Source: Pseudorhizobium tarimense (GTDB lineage: Bacteria; Pseudomonadota; Alphaproteobacteria; Rhizobiales; Rhizobiaceae). From it: DNA of 64,000 nt. Where the stretch lies: contig NZ_JALJRA010000003.1 in assembly GCF_022968135.1 (NCBI RefSeq), positions 186,001-250,000 on the forward strand, given 5' to 3'. Below the pieces are notes generated by a model. That model was given only the letters and a program-made list of their open reading frames with translations. It was not told where the DNA came from and searched no databases. Positions 44,779 to 53,408 of this stretch are shown here, piece after piece; the first letter of the stretch is position 1; every line of letters begins with the position of its first letter. A program made the translations under genes and the position numbers.

Positions 44779-46056
44779 ATGAACATTCAAACGACAAAGC
44801 GCATGACCGCTGCCGAAGTGGCGCTGGTCGAGGCTTATACGGAGCAGGTCGGCGACCTGCCGGGCGATGCCTCCGTGACCAGCACCCGTGATCGGCTGCT
44901 GGACGACATCAAGAACACCGGGCTTCCGACGCGTCGGGTTGAGTCCTGGCACTACACAGACCTGCGCACATTGCTGCGCTCCGTACCCGCGCCTGTAGCG
45001 GCCGCGCCGTCGCTCGAGACAATAGCGCCCTTGGTGGACGGATCGAAGGTTCTGCCGGTGCTCCAGGGCTCTGCCAGCGCATCCGCGTCTGTCGAAGGCG
45101 TTGAGGTTTCCAGCTTCGCCGACGCTCTCTTGAGTGGAGCCGCCGCGTCTGGCCTGATGGCCCTCGACCGCGACGATGCCATCGGCAAGATTAACGGCAG
45201 CCTCGTGCGGGACGGCTACGCGCTTGCGGTCCCTGCGGGTGCCGAGATCGAGACGCCGATCGAGCTGCAGGCACTGCATGGCGCCGGCCAGGTGCACACC
45301 CGCTTCCCGGCAGTGTTCGGTGCCGGTTCCAAGGCGACTATCATCGAACGTCACCGCTCGGCGACAGGCGAAGCCGCGCTCGTGTCGAGCATCAGCGACG
45401 TGACGCTGGAAGATGGCGCCGATGTCGTCTGGGTGATCATGCAGGAGCAGGGCGCAGACGATACGCATCTCGGCCAGATCCGAGTCCGGTTCGGCGCGGA
45501 TGCGAAGCTGAAGCTCTTCGTCGTCAATGCCGGCGGCAAGCTGGTACGCCAGGAGCTGCGCATCGACGTCGAAGGCGAAGGCAGCGAGCTGACGCTTCGT
45601 GGCGTCAATTTGCTTGGCCACGAAACGCATACGGACGTGACGCTGGTGCTCGGCCACAACGTGCCGCACACCAACTCTACGGAGATCATCCGCAACGTGG
45701 TCTTCGATCGCGCCCGGGGCGTTTTCCAAGGGATGATCCGCGTGGCGCCCGATGCGCAGAAGACCGATGCGAAGATGGCGTGCAACACGCTGCTTCTCAC
45801 CGATGATGGCGAGTTCTCGGTCAAGCCGGAGCTCGAGATCTTCGCAGACGACGTGATCTGCGGCCACGGCGCAACGGTTGCCGACATCGACGACAACCAT
45901 CTCTACTACCTGAAGTCCCGCGGCATTCCGGAGAACAAGGCCCGCGCCATGCTGGTCAACGCCTTCGTCGCCGAGGTTGTCGAGGAACTCGAAGATGAAA
46001 AGCTGGTCGAGGCGCTGGAAAGCGTGATCTCGGCCTGGCTGGAAAAGCACGCCTAA
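44779..46056 (+). CDS. sufD: Fe-S cluster assembly protein SufD
   Basis: A 425-residue SufD, the paralogue of SufB in the SufBC2D complex, involved in iron acquisition for cluster building. It has an N-terminal helical region followed by the beta-helix core with LRGVNLLGHETHTDVTLVLGH and the C-terminal CGHGATVADIDDNHLYYLKSRG block containing the conserved Cys and His. The ATG at 44779 has GGAAGG upstream; an in-frame GTG at 44773 is an alternative. Directly followed by sufS with a one-base gap. Confidence 0.95.
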   Translation: MNIQTTKRMTAAEVALVEAYTEQVGDLPGDASVTSTRDRLLDDIKNTGLPTRRVESWHYTDLRTLLRSVPAPVAAAPSLETIAPLVDGSKVLPVLQGSASASASVEGVEVSSFADALLSGAAASGLMALDRDDAIGKINGSLVRDGYALAVPAGAEIETPIELQALHGAGQVHTRFPAVFGAGSKATIIERHRSATGEAALVSSISDVTLEDGADVVWVIMQEQGADDTHLGQIRVRFGADAKLKLFVVNAGGKLVRQELRIDVEGEGSELTLRGVNLLGHETHTDVTLVLGHNVPHTNSTEIIRNVVFDRARGVFQGMIRVAPDAQKTDAKMACNTLLLTDDGEFSVKPELEIFADDVICGHGATVADIDDNHLYYLKSRGIPENKARAMLVNAFVAEVVEELEDEKLVEALESVISAWLEKHA

Positions 46057-46057
46057 G

Positions 46058-47299
46058 ATGGACCAGATCACACCTGCGACCGGATATGACGTTGAGGCCA
46101 TCCGGCGGGATTTCCCGATCCTGTCGAAGGAGGTCTATGGCAAGCCGCTGGTGTATCTTGACAATGGCGCTTCGGCGCAGAAGCCGCAGGCGGTGATCGA
46201 CGCCATCTCGTACGCCTATGCGAACGAGTATGCCAACGTCCATCGCGGCCTGCACTTCCTGTCGAACGCCGCAACGGATGCCTACGAGGGGGCGCGCGAA
46301 AAGGTGCGTCGCTTCCTCAATGCACCGTCGGTCGACGAGATCGTTTTCACCAAATCCTCCACCGAGGCGATCAACACGGTCGCCTACGGCTGGGGTATGC
46401 CGAAAATCGGACACGATGACGAGATCGTCGTCACGATCATGGAGCACCACTCCAACATCGTGCCCTGGCATTTCATCCGCGAGCGCCAGGGAGCCAAGCT
46501 GGTCTGGGTGCCGGTGGATGACGAGGGGGCATTCCATATCGAGGAATTCGAGAAATCCCTGACGGACAAGACGAAGCTCGTCGCCATCACGCACATGTCG
46601 AACGCGTTGGGTACCGTGGTCCCCGTCAAGGAGATTTGCCGGATCGCGCACGAGCGCGGTATTCCGGTGCTTGTCGATGGCAGTCAGGGCGCCGTTCACA
46701 TGCCGGTGGACGTGCAGGACATCGACTGCGACTGGTACGTCATGACCGGCCACAAACTCTACGGCCCGTCCGGCATCGGTGTGTTCTACGGCAAGAAGGA
46801 ACGGCTGCAGGAGATGCGCCCGTTCCAGGGTGGCGGCGAGATGATCGTCGACGTCAGCGAGGACGAGGTCACCTACAACGATCCGCCGCATCGCTTCGAG
46901 GCCGGCACGCCGCCGATCGTCCAGGCAATCGGACTGGGTTACGCGCTCGATTACATCGACAAGATCGGTCGCCCGGCGATTGCAGCCCATGAGGCCGATC
47001 TCGTCGCCTATGCGACGGAGCGCCTGCAGGCCATCAACTCCCTGAGGATCATCGGCAATGCCCCCGGCAAGGGAGCGATCTTCTCGTTCGAGCTTGCCGG
47101 CATCCACGCGCATGACGTGTCAATGGTGATCGATCGGCGCGGCGTTGCCGTTCGGGCCGGCACGCACTGCGCCATGCCGCTCTTGAAGCGCTTCGGTGTA
47201 ACCTCCACATGCCGCGCATCGTTCGGCATGTACAATACCCGTGCCGAGGTCGATGCGCTCGCCGATGCGCTCGATTACGCCCGTACATTCTTTGCCTGA
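46058..47299 (+). CDS. sufS: Cysteine desulfurase SufS
   Basis: A 413-residue group II cysteine desulfurase. It begins with DFPILSKEVYGKPLVYLDNGAS, carries the PLP lysine in MTGHKLYGPSGIGVFYG, the HRGLHFLSNAATDAYE block and the active cysteine in RAGTHCAMPLLKRFG. It provides sulfur to the SufBCD scaffold. No SufE is visible in the window, so its partner may lie elsewhere. It starts one base after sufD without a strong ribosome site, so translational coupling is likely. Confidence 0.96.
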   Translation: MDQITPATGYDVEAIRRDFPILSKEVYGKPLVYLDNGASAQKPQAVIDAISYAYANEYANVHRGLHFLSNAATDAYEGAREKVRRFLNAPSVDEIVFTKSSTEAINTVAYGWGMPKIGHDDEIVVTIMEHHSNIVPWHFIRERQGAKLVWVPVDDEGAFHIEEFEKSLTDKTKLVAITHMSNALGTVVPVKEICRIAHERGIPVLVDGSQGAVHMPVDVQDIDCDWYVMTGHKLYGPSGIGVFYGKKERLQEMRPFQGGGEMIVDVSEDEVTYNDPPHRFEAGTPPIVQAIGLGYALDYIDKIGRPAIAAHEADLVAYATERLQAINSLRIIGNAPGKGAIFSFELAGIHAHDVSMVIDRRGVAVRAGTHCAMPLLKRFGVTSTCRASFGMYNTRAEVDALADALDYARTFFA

Positions 47300-47310
47300 G
47301 GATTTTTGCC

Positions 47311-47691
47311 ATGGCCGTGGAAGACAGCGAACTGAAGTGGGATGCTCGTGAGGGCATCGTCCAGTCGGCAATCCCGCAGGAAGAACTGGCGCGCTTGAGC
47401 GATGACATCATCGCGGCGTTGAAAACCGTCTACGACCCGGAAATCCCCGCCGACATCTTCGAGCTCGGCCTCATCTACAAGATCGACATCGAAGACGACC
47501 GGATGGTCCGGATCGTCATGACCCTGACCGCCCCGGGCTGCCCCGTGGCCGGCGAGATGCCGGGCTGGGTGGAAAATGCCATCGGCGCCGTCGAGGGCGT
47601 GTCGGGGGTCGAGGTCGAAATGACGTTTGATCCGCCGTGGACGCCGGAGCGGATGTCCGAAGAGGCACAGGTGGCCGTCGGCTGGTATTGA
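47311..47691 (+). CDS. sufT: SUF system Fe-S cluster assembly protein SufT (DUF59/MIP18 family)
   Basis: A 126-residue DUF59 protein. The core VYDPEIPADIFELGLIYKID and LTAPGCPVAGEMPGWVE (with the conserved Cys) and VDVEMTFDPPW-like end (here VEVEMTFDPPWTPERMSEEA) are typical of SufT. It helps Fe-S maturation or delivery. It lies 11 bases after sufS. The ATG at 47311 (MAVEDSELKWDAREG) fits the suf-linked form; reading further upstream would overlap sufS. Confidence 0.93.
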   Translation: MAVEDSELKWDAREGIVQSAIPQEELARLSDDIIAALKTVYDPEIPADIFELGLIYKIDIEDDRMVRIVMTLTAPGCPVAGEMPGWVENAIGAVEGVSGVEVEMTFDPPWTPERMSEEAQVAVGWY

Positions 47692-47767
47692 TCCGGTAAC
47701 CGGCGGGACTTACATTTCATCCAACAACACCGGTCCTTGAAGCCGGCTGTAGAAGGAGAAAAAGCCC

Positions 47768-48160
47768 ATGGGCTTTGCAGTGATGACCATGACCGATGCG
47801 GCGGCTGAACGCGTCAAGGCGATCGTCGACAAGTCCGGCCCCAATGCAAAGGGCGTTCGCGTCGGCATCAAGAAGGGCGGCTGCGCCGGCATGGAATATA
47901 CGGTCGATCTCGTGACCGAACCCCATGCGAAGGATGATCTCATCGAGCATGCGGGCGCACGCGTGTGGGTGGAGCCGTCCGCCGTACTCTACCTCCTCGG
48001 AACGCAGATGGATTTCGAAACGACCAAGATGCGCGCCGGCTTCACCTTCGTGAACCCCAATCAGACCTCCGCCTGCGGCTGCGGCGAATCGGTGGAGCTG
48101 AAGCCAGCGGATCTGGCAGCTCTCGCCAAAGAACGCAAAGCACAGTCGCACGCGGGCTGA
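47768..48160 (+). CDS. sufA: A-type Fe-S cluster carrier SufA
   Basis: A 130-residue A-type carrier: KGGCAGMEYTVDLV supplies the first conserved cysteine and SACGCGESVEL the CxC pair near the C-terminus. It accepts clusters from the SufBCD scaffold and passes them on to apo-proteins. AAGGAG lies upstream of the ATG at 47768. It is the last gene of the suf operon and is followed by a strong terminator. Confidence 0.95.
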   Translation: MGFAVMTMTDAAAERVKAIVDKSGPNAKGVRVGIKKGGCAGMEYTVDLVTEPHAKDDLIEHAGARVWVEPSAVLYLLGTQMDFETTKMRAGFTFVNPNQTSACGCGESVELKPADLAALAKERKAQSHAG

Positions 48161-48182
48161 ACATCCAAGGTGTTGCTAGAGG

Positions 48183-48208
48183 AGGGGCCGTCATGGCCCC
48201 TTTTTTTT
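48183..48208 (+). terminator. Intrinsic terminator of the suf operon
   Basis: GGGGCC at 48184-48189 pairs with GGCCCC at 48195-48200 over a GTCAT loop and is followed by eight T residues at 48201-48208. It lies just before the convergent MacB-like gene. Confidence 0.92.
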
Positions 48209-48209
48209 G

Positions 48210-49412
48210 TCACTCGTGACGAAGCGCGTCGATGGGGTTCATCTGCGCTGCGCGCCGTGCTGGGAAATAGCCGAAGATCACGCCGATGGCGGCGGAGAAC
48301 AGGAAGGCCACGAGGATGACGGAGGGGCTGGCGACGAAGGGCACGTTGAGCAAACCGACGGCTCCATAGGCGAGGGTAAGACCGGCCAGGATTCCGGCTA
48401 CGCCGCCGAAGATCGACAGCATCACGGCCTCGACGAGGAACTGCGTCAGCACCTGTTTCTCAAGCGCGCCAATCGCCAGACGGATCCCGATCTCCCGCGT
48501 GCGTTCGGTCACAGACACCAGCATGATGTTCATGATGCCGATGCCGCCGACCAGAAGACTGACGGCGGCGACCGCGCCGAGGAGGCCGGTCAAAAGAGTC
48601 GTTGTGCCCGTTATGGCCGCCGCCATCTGCGCCATGTCCGCGACGTCGAAGTCGTCGTCACGACCGATGCCGATCCGCCGCCGCTCGCGCAAAAGGCCTT
48701 CCACGTCGGATTGCACCTTGGCGGTGGAGACACCGTCCTGTGCCGGCAGGATGATGCTCGAGATCGTCGTGGTGCCGCCGATGCGCCGCTGATGGAGCTT
48801 CAGCGGCATGATGACAGTATCGTCCTGGTCATCGCCCATTCCGGACTGACCCTTGGCTTGAAGCAGCCCGACGACTGGGCAGGCGATATTGCTGACACGG
48901 ATGATCTGCCCGACAGGGTCGGTGGCGCCGAAGAGCTCCCGCCGCACCGTCTCGCCGACGATGCAGGCCGGCTGGCCCCGTTCCTCGCCAGGCAGGAAGG
49001 TGCGGCCGGACGCCAGATCCCAGTCCTGCGCGATCAGATAGTCGTTCGTCGTGCCGATGACGCTGGATGAGCGGTTTTCCCCACCGGCGATGATCGTGGC
49101 GGAACCGCGGTTCATCGGAGCAACCGCACGAAGACCGGAGATCTGGTTGCGGATCGCCTCCACATCGCGATCCTCGAAGCGCTTTGCCTCCGTGCTGGCG
49201 CGTCCGGGACCCAATTGGCCGGGGCGGACGAAGAGCGTGTTGGTGCCGAGCCGCGAGAGCTCCGCCTGGACCTGAGCCGTCGTTCCATTGCCGATGGTGA
49301 CCATGGCAATCACCGCCGCGACACCGATGACGACACCGAGCACCGTCAGGAAGGAGCGCAGGAGGTTGCGGCTGATGGCACGCGAGGCGAGCTTTGCCGT
49401 CTCAATGAACAT
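48210..49412 (-). CDS. MacB-like ABC transporter permease
   Basis: A 400-residue permease of the MacB type: an N-terminal helix (LLRSFLTVLGVVIGVAAVIAM), a large periplasmic MacB core domain, and three C-terminal helices of the FtsX domain (ending PARRAAQMNPIDALRHE). MacB-type transporters drive export by mechanotransmission together with an outer membrane channel and a membrane fusion protein. The ATPase is encoded separately by the upstream gene (11-base overlap). The membrane fusion protein gene is damaged, so the pathway may be non-functional or use another partner. Confidence 0.92.
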   Translation of the reverse strand: MFIETAKLASRAISRNLLRSFLTVLGVVIGVAAVIAMVTIGNGTTAQVQAELSRLGTNTLFVRPGQLGPGRASTEAKRFEDRDVEAIRNQISGLRAVAPMNRGSATIIAGGENRSSSVIGTTNDYLIAQDWDLASGRTFLPGEERGQPACIVGETVRRELFGATDPVGQIIRVSNIACPVVGLLQAKGQSGMGDDQDDTVIMPLKLHQRRIGGTTTISSIILPAQDGVSTAKVQSDVEGLLRERRRIGIGRDDDFDVADMAQMAAAITGTTTLLTGLLGAVAAVSLLVGGIGIMNIMLVSVTERTREIGIRLAIGALEKQVLTQFLVEAVMLSIFGGVAGILAGLTLAYGAVGLLNVPFVASPSVILVAFLFSAAIGVIFGYFPARRAAQMNPIDALRHE

Positions 49413-50118
49413 GTTCCGCCTCCCTTACCCGCATCTCGTCGCTCGTCAGCCGCCCGTCGACAAAGCGCAGCAGACGCTTCCCGTAGGCCGCAATGTCCTC
49501 TTCATGCGTCACCATGATCACGGTAATGCCGCGGTCGCGATTGAGCCGGGAGATGAGGTCCATGATCTCGCGACTGGTCTTCGTGTCGAGATTTCCCGTC
49601 GGTTCGTCGGCGAGGAGGACGGCCGGATCGGTAACGATGGCCCGCGCGATCGCCACACGTTGCTGTTGTCCGCCGGAGAGTTCCTGCGTCGTATGCCCCT
49701 CGCGCCCCTTGAGGCCGACCTGCTCGAGCGCCTGTAGCGCACGCTTCCGCCGCTCGCGCGGCGGCATTTCGCGGTAGACGAGTGGAAGCTCGACGTTCTC
49801 CACGGCCGAGGTGCGCGCGAGCAGGTTGAAGCCCTGAAAGACGAAGCCCAGCATGTGCCGCCGCAGCAGCGTCAGCTGCGTCCGCGTGAAGTTCGTGGTC
49901 GGGATGCCTTGGACGAGGTACTCGCCGGAGGAGGGGACGTCCAGCCCACCGATGATGTTCATTGAGGTCGACTTGCCCGAGCCCGACGGGCCCATGATAG
50001 ACACGAACTCAACTGCCCGGATCGAAAGATCGACTCGGTGCAAGGCCCGGATCATGGCTTCGCCGCGTCCGTAGAATCTCGAGACCTGTCTGAATTCCAG
50101 GAGAGGGGCGTCAGCCAT
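49402..50118 (-). CDS. MacB/LolD-type ABC transporter ATPase
   Basis: A 238-residue ATPase: Walker [17 protein letters not shown], signature [15 protein letters not shown] and Walker [17 protein letters not shown], typical of the MacB/LolD group. It would power the MacB-like permease, which overlaps its 3' end by 11 bases. The ATG at 50118 ([17 protein letters not shown]) is chosen at the conserved start; an ATG at 50148 would overlap the membrane fusion protein remnant. Confidence 0.93.
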   Translation of the reverse strand: MADAPLLEFRQVSRFYGRGEAMIRALHRVDLSIRAVEFVSIMGPSGSGKSTSMNIIGGLDVPSSGEYLVQGIPTTNFTRTQLTLLRRHMLGFVFQGFNLLARTSAVENVELPLVYREMPPRERRKRALQALEQVGLKGREGHTTQELSGGQQQRVAIARAIVTDPAVLLADEPTGNLDTKTSREIMDLISRLNRDRGITVIMVTHEEDIAAYGKRLLRFVDGRLTSDEMRVREAEHVH

Positions 50119-50125
50119 CGCGATC

Positions 50126-50925
50126 TTACCTGCTCCGCGCGGTTGCATCGGTGATGACGAGATCGCCTTCCTGAAGCTCTCCGGATCGAACCACGGTCGA
50201 CTGCCCGTCCGAAGGGCCCGTCTCCAGCGAAACCTGCTGCGGATTGCCGCCGTGCATTACCCAGACGCTGCGGCTTGCGCCGCTACCGGTCGCGTCACGC
50301 GTGCCGCGGATCCGTGGCGGGCGGAAGAGGCGCGTCAGGATGCTGCCGCCGCCACCGCTCTCAGCAGCCGGAGGTGAATAGCGCAGCGCCGCATTGGGAA
50401 CCAGAAGGGTATGTTCCACCGATTCAACGACGACATCGGCCGTTGCAGTCATCCCCGGGCGCAGCAACAGGTCGTTGTTCTCTACCGTCAGGATTGCCTT
50501 GTAGGTGACAACGTTGGAAACGGTCTCAGAGGCGAACCGGATCGTCTGGATCTTCGCCGGGAAAGTGCGGTCGGGATAGGCATCGACCGTGAACGTCGCC
50601 TCCTGTCCCTCCTGCACCTGACCGACATCCGCCTCATCCACGGCAACTTGAAGCTCCATCTTTCGCATGTCGCCCGCAATGGTGAAGAGGACTGGAGCAT
50701 TGAGCGAGGACGCAACCGTCTGCCCCGGTTCAACGTCCCTTGTAAGGACCAGGCCATCGATCGGTGAGACGATCTTCGACTTGCCCAGATTGACTTCCGC
50801 AAGCCGCAGGCTCGCTTCCGCCGATTGCACGGCAGCAGCGCTGACCGCTTCGCGAAAGTATCCTGAGCCAGGTCAAGCCGGGCCCTCTGTTCTCCCAGAT
50901 GGCGCGGAGCGAAGGTCAAACCAAC
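50126..50925 (-). pseudogene. Truncated and frameshifted membrane fusion protein (MacA/HlyD-like)
   Basis: The C-terminal part is intact (about 234 residues from a GTG at 50830): SPIDGLVLTRDVEPGQTV (lipoyl/barrel hybrid), a beta-barrel domain, and a C-terminal tail. The N-terminal signal or membrane helix and first half-motif are missing. Directly upstream a different frame carries HLGEQRARLDLAQDTFAKR, which looks like the coiled-coil hairpin, and stops are found in both frames just before it. Thus the gene is 5'-truncated and frameshifted. The ATPase and permease downstream still look whole. Confidence 0.6.
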
Positions 50926-51025
50926 TTAAACTTCCGTAACATGGCTAGGCGCGGGCTCACGAGGCGTTGCCGGCCCGTTTCGGTCTGCTATGGAATAGGC
51001 GCCCAATCATGGGCTGGGGAAAAAA

Positions 51026-51367
51026 ATGATGAAGTACAGGACCTATGCGGCCATGGGCGGATTGTTGGCGGTGTTTGCGTCTGCGGCGCCGTCTCGGGCG
51101 GGAGATCTCACGTTCACGTTGATCAATTCGACCGGTTCGACGCTCGAGCGCTTCTATTCATCGCCCGTTGGCGTCGATGAGTGGGAGGAGGATGTTTTCG
51201 GCAAGGATGTGCTTGAGCCGGGGGAGAGCATCGAGATCACGATCGCCGACGGACGCACCGTGTGCGAGTACGACATGCGGTTCGAGTTCTCCGAAGACTC
51301 CGATCTGGAGACGACGGAGGATTCGCAGGATCTCTGCGAGCTTGGCTCCTACGAAATTCACGAGTAG
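51026..51367 (+). CDS. Small secreted protein of unknown function
   Basis: A 113-residue protein with a signal peptide (MMKYRTYAAMGGLLAVFASA, cleavage near SRA-GD at residue 25). The mature part is acidic and has two cysteines (TVCEYD and DLCELG) that may form a disulfide. A segment TLINSTGSTLERFYSSP resembles periplasmic proteins of a small rhizobial family seen before; I know no function. It stands alone between the damaged MacA-like gene and the DUF2171 gene. Confidence 0.78.
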   Translation: MMKYRTYAAMGGLLAVFASAAPSRAGDLTFTLINSTGSTLERFYSSPVGVDEWEEDVFGKDVLEPGESIEITIADGRTVCEYDMRFEFSEDSDLETTEDSQDLCELGSYEIHE

Positions 51368-51429
51368 GCGTGGAACGCTCCGCATCGCTGGAGGTTGACG
51401 CAGGTCATCAATCCAAAAGGAGAACCTCA

Positions 51430-51690
51430 ATGGTCGATGCAGGTATGATCAAGGAACATGCGAAGGTCATCGGTGCGGATGGCGCGCCCGTCGGCACGGT
51501 CGATCGTGTAGAGGGTGGCCGCATCAAGCTCACCAAGTCCGACAGCGGACAGGGTAGCCACGAGGGCCATCATCACTTCATCCCTCTCGATCTTGTCGCC
51601 GATATCGAAGACGGCACCGTCCGCCTCAGCGCCAACGGCGATGTTGCCGTAACGTTCGAGCAAGAAGAGGGCGGACGTTCGGTCCACTAG
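51430..51690 (+). CDS. DUF2171 protein
   Basis: An 86-residue protein with the DUF2171 pattern: IKEHAKVIGADGAPVGTVDRVEGGRIKLTK in the first half, then HHHFIPLDLVADIEDG and a beta-strand end. Function unknown; related to PRC-barrel-like folds by its short strand pattern. AAGGAG lies seven bases before the ATG at 51430, which decides the start. Confidence 0.85.
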   Translation: MVDAGMIKEHAKVIGADGAPVGTVDRVEGGRIKLTKSDSGQGSHEGHHHFIPLDLVADIEDGTVRLSANGDVAVTFEQEEGGRSVH

Positions 51691-51800
51691 AATGCGGAAA
51701 GGAGAGCGCGCTGCCTGCGCTCCCCTTTTCTTTGCCTGAAATCCCCACTTTTTGAATAGAGGAGCCGGAGGAGCACGCCTGGCACTCCTCGTCTTTGCCC

Positions 51801-51995
51801 TCAATCATCCTGCGGGATGTGGGTGTCGATGCCAGCAAGCCGCAGGTCATTGACGACGCGCTGCACCCCCTTGATGCCTTGAACGGTGCGGGTGACGCAC
51901 GAAGTGGGTTCCGGTGTTGAGGGTATGCCGAACCGCTCGTTGAAACGGCCGTCTCTTCCGTGCCTCCTGCGAGCCGCGCGGTTTTATCTGCCATG
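51801..51995 (-). pseudogene. BON-domain protein remnant
   Basis: On the minus strand a frame ending at 51801 reads CVTRTVQGIKGVQRVVNDLR, the last third of a BON (periplasmic lipid-binding) domain, followed by a short tail and a stop. The first two-thirds of the domain and any signal peptide are not found in this frame, so this appears to be a fragment. It lies in the 434-base stretch between the DUF2171 gene and a small membrane protein; the rest of that stretch holds nothing I recognise. Confidence 0.35.
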
Positions 51996-52124
51996 GTCGG
52001 CGATGCGGGCTAAAGGAAGACGGCAATGATAGACCAGCATCGCCGCCGTGACGGCTGAGATCGTCGTCCTTCGAGGTATTCCATTCGCCTTCCGCCTTCG
52101 ACCCGCGGATAGCGCATCCGTGGC

Positions 52125-52256
52125 CTACCAGTTATTTTCAGCCGAAAGCTCCATGGGTGAGGCCATGAGATCGGATTCGCCGATCGAATGGTCGACGTAC
52201 TTGAAGGCGAGGATGCTCAGCACAGAGGCGAGCATGACGACGAAGATGATGCGCAT
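52125..52256 (-). CDS. Single-span membrane peptide of 43 residues
   Basis: A 43-residue protein with one membrane helix (MRIIFVVMLASVLSILAFKY) and a polar C-terminal tail. The ATG at 52256 is preceded by AAGGAG at a good distance, which supports translation; a longer reading exists but lacks such a site. Function unknown. Confidence 0.6.
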   Translation of the reverse strand: MRIIFVVMLASVLSILAFKYVDHSIGESDLMASPMELSAENNW

Positions 52257-52379
52257 GTGTAACTCCTTGGGCCTGATAACTCGCGGAGTGGAAACTGGTT
52301 CCTCCCGCCGCAAAGCGCCGTGGGAACGATGCCGTTTCGAGGGAGCTCGGAAGCAGACGCTCCCGAGCTCGGTTTGCCA

Positions 52380-53408
52380 TCATGCCGCTTGATAAATGCG
52401 ATCAATGGCCTTCGCCGTCACCGCATATTCGCGGCAGGATGGATCGAAACGGCTCCCCGACCTGAGTCTACGTGCCCAGTCTATGGCTGCCCTTCCACCC
52501 CAGTCTTCAGGCGGTTCGACCAGGATTTCTCTCGACGTGCCGCGAAAGCGTTCCGCCTTGAAGGCGTAGAAGGAGCCGTTGACATTATGAATTTCAGCAC
52601 CGCCGGCGGTGCCATAGAAGCTTGCGCCGATGATAGCATCACAGCCGGCCTGAAGGCGCCAGGAGCAGGTGAGGCGTGCCACGGTGCCGCTTGCAAGTTC
52701 GATAGTCGCCGTGGCGAAATCCTCCACCTGATCTGCCGTGCTGGAAATGCGCTGGCCCTGGTGGAACAGCTGGGAGGTCACCTTCTCGATCTTCGGAAAA
52801 TCCAATGCCCAAAGTGCAAGGTCGGCGAGGTGGATGCCGAGATCCATGACGCAGCCGCCGCCGGATCGGGACTTGTCGTAGAACCACTCCTTGTCCGGGC
52901 CATAGGCATTGTGGAAGACCAGGTCGACGGCGTGCACATGGCCGAGCTCGCCATTCTGCAGCAGGCTGCGGATCTGCTGCATGCCTTGCGTATAGCGATA
53001 GGAGAGGTCGACGCCAAGCAGGCGATCCGCCTTCTCCGCGGCGGTGACAACCGCTTCGACTTCACCGGCATCGCGACCCAGCGGCTTTTGGCAGAAGACA
53101 GCAACACCGGCTTGCAGGGACTGGATCGACTGGGCGGCATGTTGGGCGCTTGGCGTGGCGATCACGACCCCATCGAGGTCGTGGCAGAGCAGATCCTCCA
53201 GGCCGGACGCAATGGCGGCCTGCGGCGCAAGCTTTCTCGCTTCCTCCGACATCTCAGGTGAGGCGTCGGCAATGGCGACGGCTTCTCCGGCTCCGGAAGC
53301 GAGAATCGCTTCCATGCGGTGGCGACCGATCCAGCCGACACCAAGGAAGCCGAGACGGGCCGGCTTGGTGGTTGCGGACAGCGTGCGGTCTAGAACAATC
53401 TCGTTCAT
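52380..53408 (-). CDS. Gfo/Idh/MocA-family oxidoreductase
   Basis: A 342-residue NAD(P)-dependent sugar or inositol oxidoreductase. The Rossmann start RLGFLGVGWIGRHRME is clear. The family's EKP motif reads QKP here (VFCQKPLGRDAG), keeping the lysine but losing the acid. The C-terminal domain contains GGGCVMDLGIHLADLALW, typical of the substrate domain. It overlaps the next gene (medium-chain dehydrogenase) by one base (TGATG), so these two form an operon divergent from the glycan operon, and probably belong to the same sugar pathway. Confidence 0.9.
   Translation of the reverse strand: MNEIVLDRTLSATTKPARLGFLGVGWIGRHRMEAILASGAGEAVAIADASPEMSEEARKLAPQAAIASGLEDLLCHDLDGVVIATPSAQHAAQSIQSLQAGVAVFCQKPLGRDAGEVEAVVTAAEKADRLLGVDLSYRYTQGMQQIRSLLQNGELGHVHAVDLVFHNAYGPDKEWFYDKSRSGGGCVMDLGIHLADLALWALDFPKIEKVTSQLFHQGQRISSTADQVEDFATATIELASGTVARLTCSWRLQAGCDAIIGASFYGTAGGAEIHNVNGSFYAFKAERFRGTSREILVEPPEDWGGRAAIDWARRLRSGSRFDPSCREYAVTAKAIDRIYQAA

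Noticed and set aside
44728..46101. Open frame of 457 codons on the minus strand, antisense to sufD
   Set aside because: It is antisense to a clear SufD gene and has no family features of its own.
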